DNA of 6,245 nucleotides, taken from the NCBI GenBank assembly GCA_030528965.1, contig JAUMXS010000050.1, positions 2,901-9,145 on the forward strand, read 5' to 3'. Of this stretch, positions 6,002-6,245 are shown piece after piece. The position numbers were made by a program, and so were the translations under genes. The stretch's first letter is position 1; every line of letters starts with the position of its first letter. Source of the stretch: Eubacteriales bacterium (lineage in GTDB: Bacteria; Bacillota; Clostridia; Oscillospirales; Oscillospiraceae). Under the pieces are notes generated by a model. The model did no database searches. It was not told where the DNA came from and saw only the letters and a list, made by a program, of their open reading frames with translations.

Positions 6002-6245
6002 ATGGATTTAAGGAGCAGGCAAAACATGACCATGCTCTGTGACTTCTATGAACTCACAATGGGCAACGGCTATTTCCAAAACGGATACTGTGATCGTATC
6101 ACCTATTTTGATTTGTTCTTCCGGAGCGTTCCGGATCAGGGCGGTTTTGCCATTGCCGCCGGTCTGGAACAAGTCGTTGATTACATCCAGAAACTGCATT
6201 TCGGCGACGAAGACATAGCCTAACATCGTGATCGCGGCAAATTTT
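6002..6245 (+). pseudogene. pncB: Nicotinate phosphoribosyltransferase, 5' part with in-frame stop
   Basis: The first 73 residues fit the N-terminus of nicotinate phosphoribosyltransferase (EC 6.3.4.21), the first step of NAD salvage from nicotinate: TMLCDFYELTMGNGYF (10-25), then ITYFDLFFRS (33-42), GGFAIAAGLEQVVDYI (47-62) and LHFGDEDIA (65-73). A TAA at 6221-6223 then stops the frame. Past it the same frame reads HRDRGKF, which resembles the YLRSRGKF-type sequence that follows EDIA in the family, so TAA appears to stand where a Tyr codon (TAT or TAC) is expected. That suggests a nonsense change or a base-calling error rather than a frameshift. The start at 6002 has GGAGG 6 bases upstream; the ATG at 6026 with AAGGAG is a second option. 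The window ends at 6245, so the fate of the rest is unseen. Family call is firm; broken status is moderate. Confidence 0.75.

Overview
This window looks like a chromosomal segment from a moderately GC-rich member of the Bacillota, most likely a clostridial (gut-type) bacterium. The reasons are a transketolase split into two short adjacent genes, strong AGGAGG-like ribosome binding sites, sigma-A type promoters and a classical U-tailed terminator. Species cannot be told from the sequence alone.

Layout from right to left, which is the direction of transcription for most of the window. A promoter near 5642-5676 drives a five-gene minus-strand run: transketolase N-terminal subunit (4656-5477), transketolase C-terminal subunit (3721-4656), a divergent glycoside hydrolase family 1-like protein (2479-3678), a YgiQ-family radical SAM protein (647-2482) and a small DUF1294 membrane protein (351-650). 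The two transketolase genes share one base (TAATG). The last three genes are chained by two four-base ATGA overlaps. A gap of 42 bases and a hairpin at the tktC stop codon separate the pairs. The run ends at a strong intrinsic terminator (157-200). Just beyond it, the start of a small helix-turn-helix protein (1-122) runs off the left edge. Between the last stop codon and the terminator lies a 3' region with nested inverted repeats (221-300).

On the plus strand, a near-consensus promoter (5881-5909) drives the start of a nicotinate phosphoribosyltransferase gene at 6002. Its frame is interrupted by an in-frame TAA at codon 74, although the encoded sequence still looks like the family beyond that stop. 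The 524-base divergent intergenic region also contains a 10-bp inverted repeat (5789-5832) lying between the two promoters.

The two transketolase subunits form the non-oxidative pentose phosphate enzyme. The other three genes have no shared pathway that I can name. The most unusual item is the GH1-like protein: it keeps the GH1 fold signature and the acid/base glutamate, but the nucleophile glutamate and several sugar-binding residues are replaced. It is translationally coupled to an uncharacterised radical SAM enzyme and a DUF1294 membrane protein. This is the best candidate for something undescribed. I see no CRISPR array, tRNA, rRNA, or recognisable insertion sequence.
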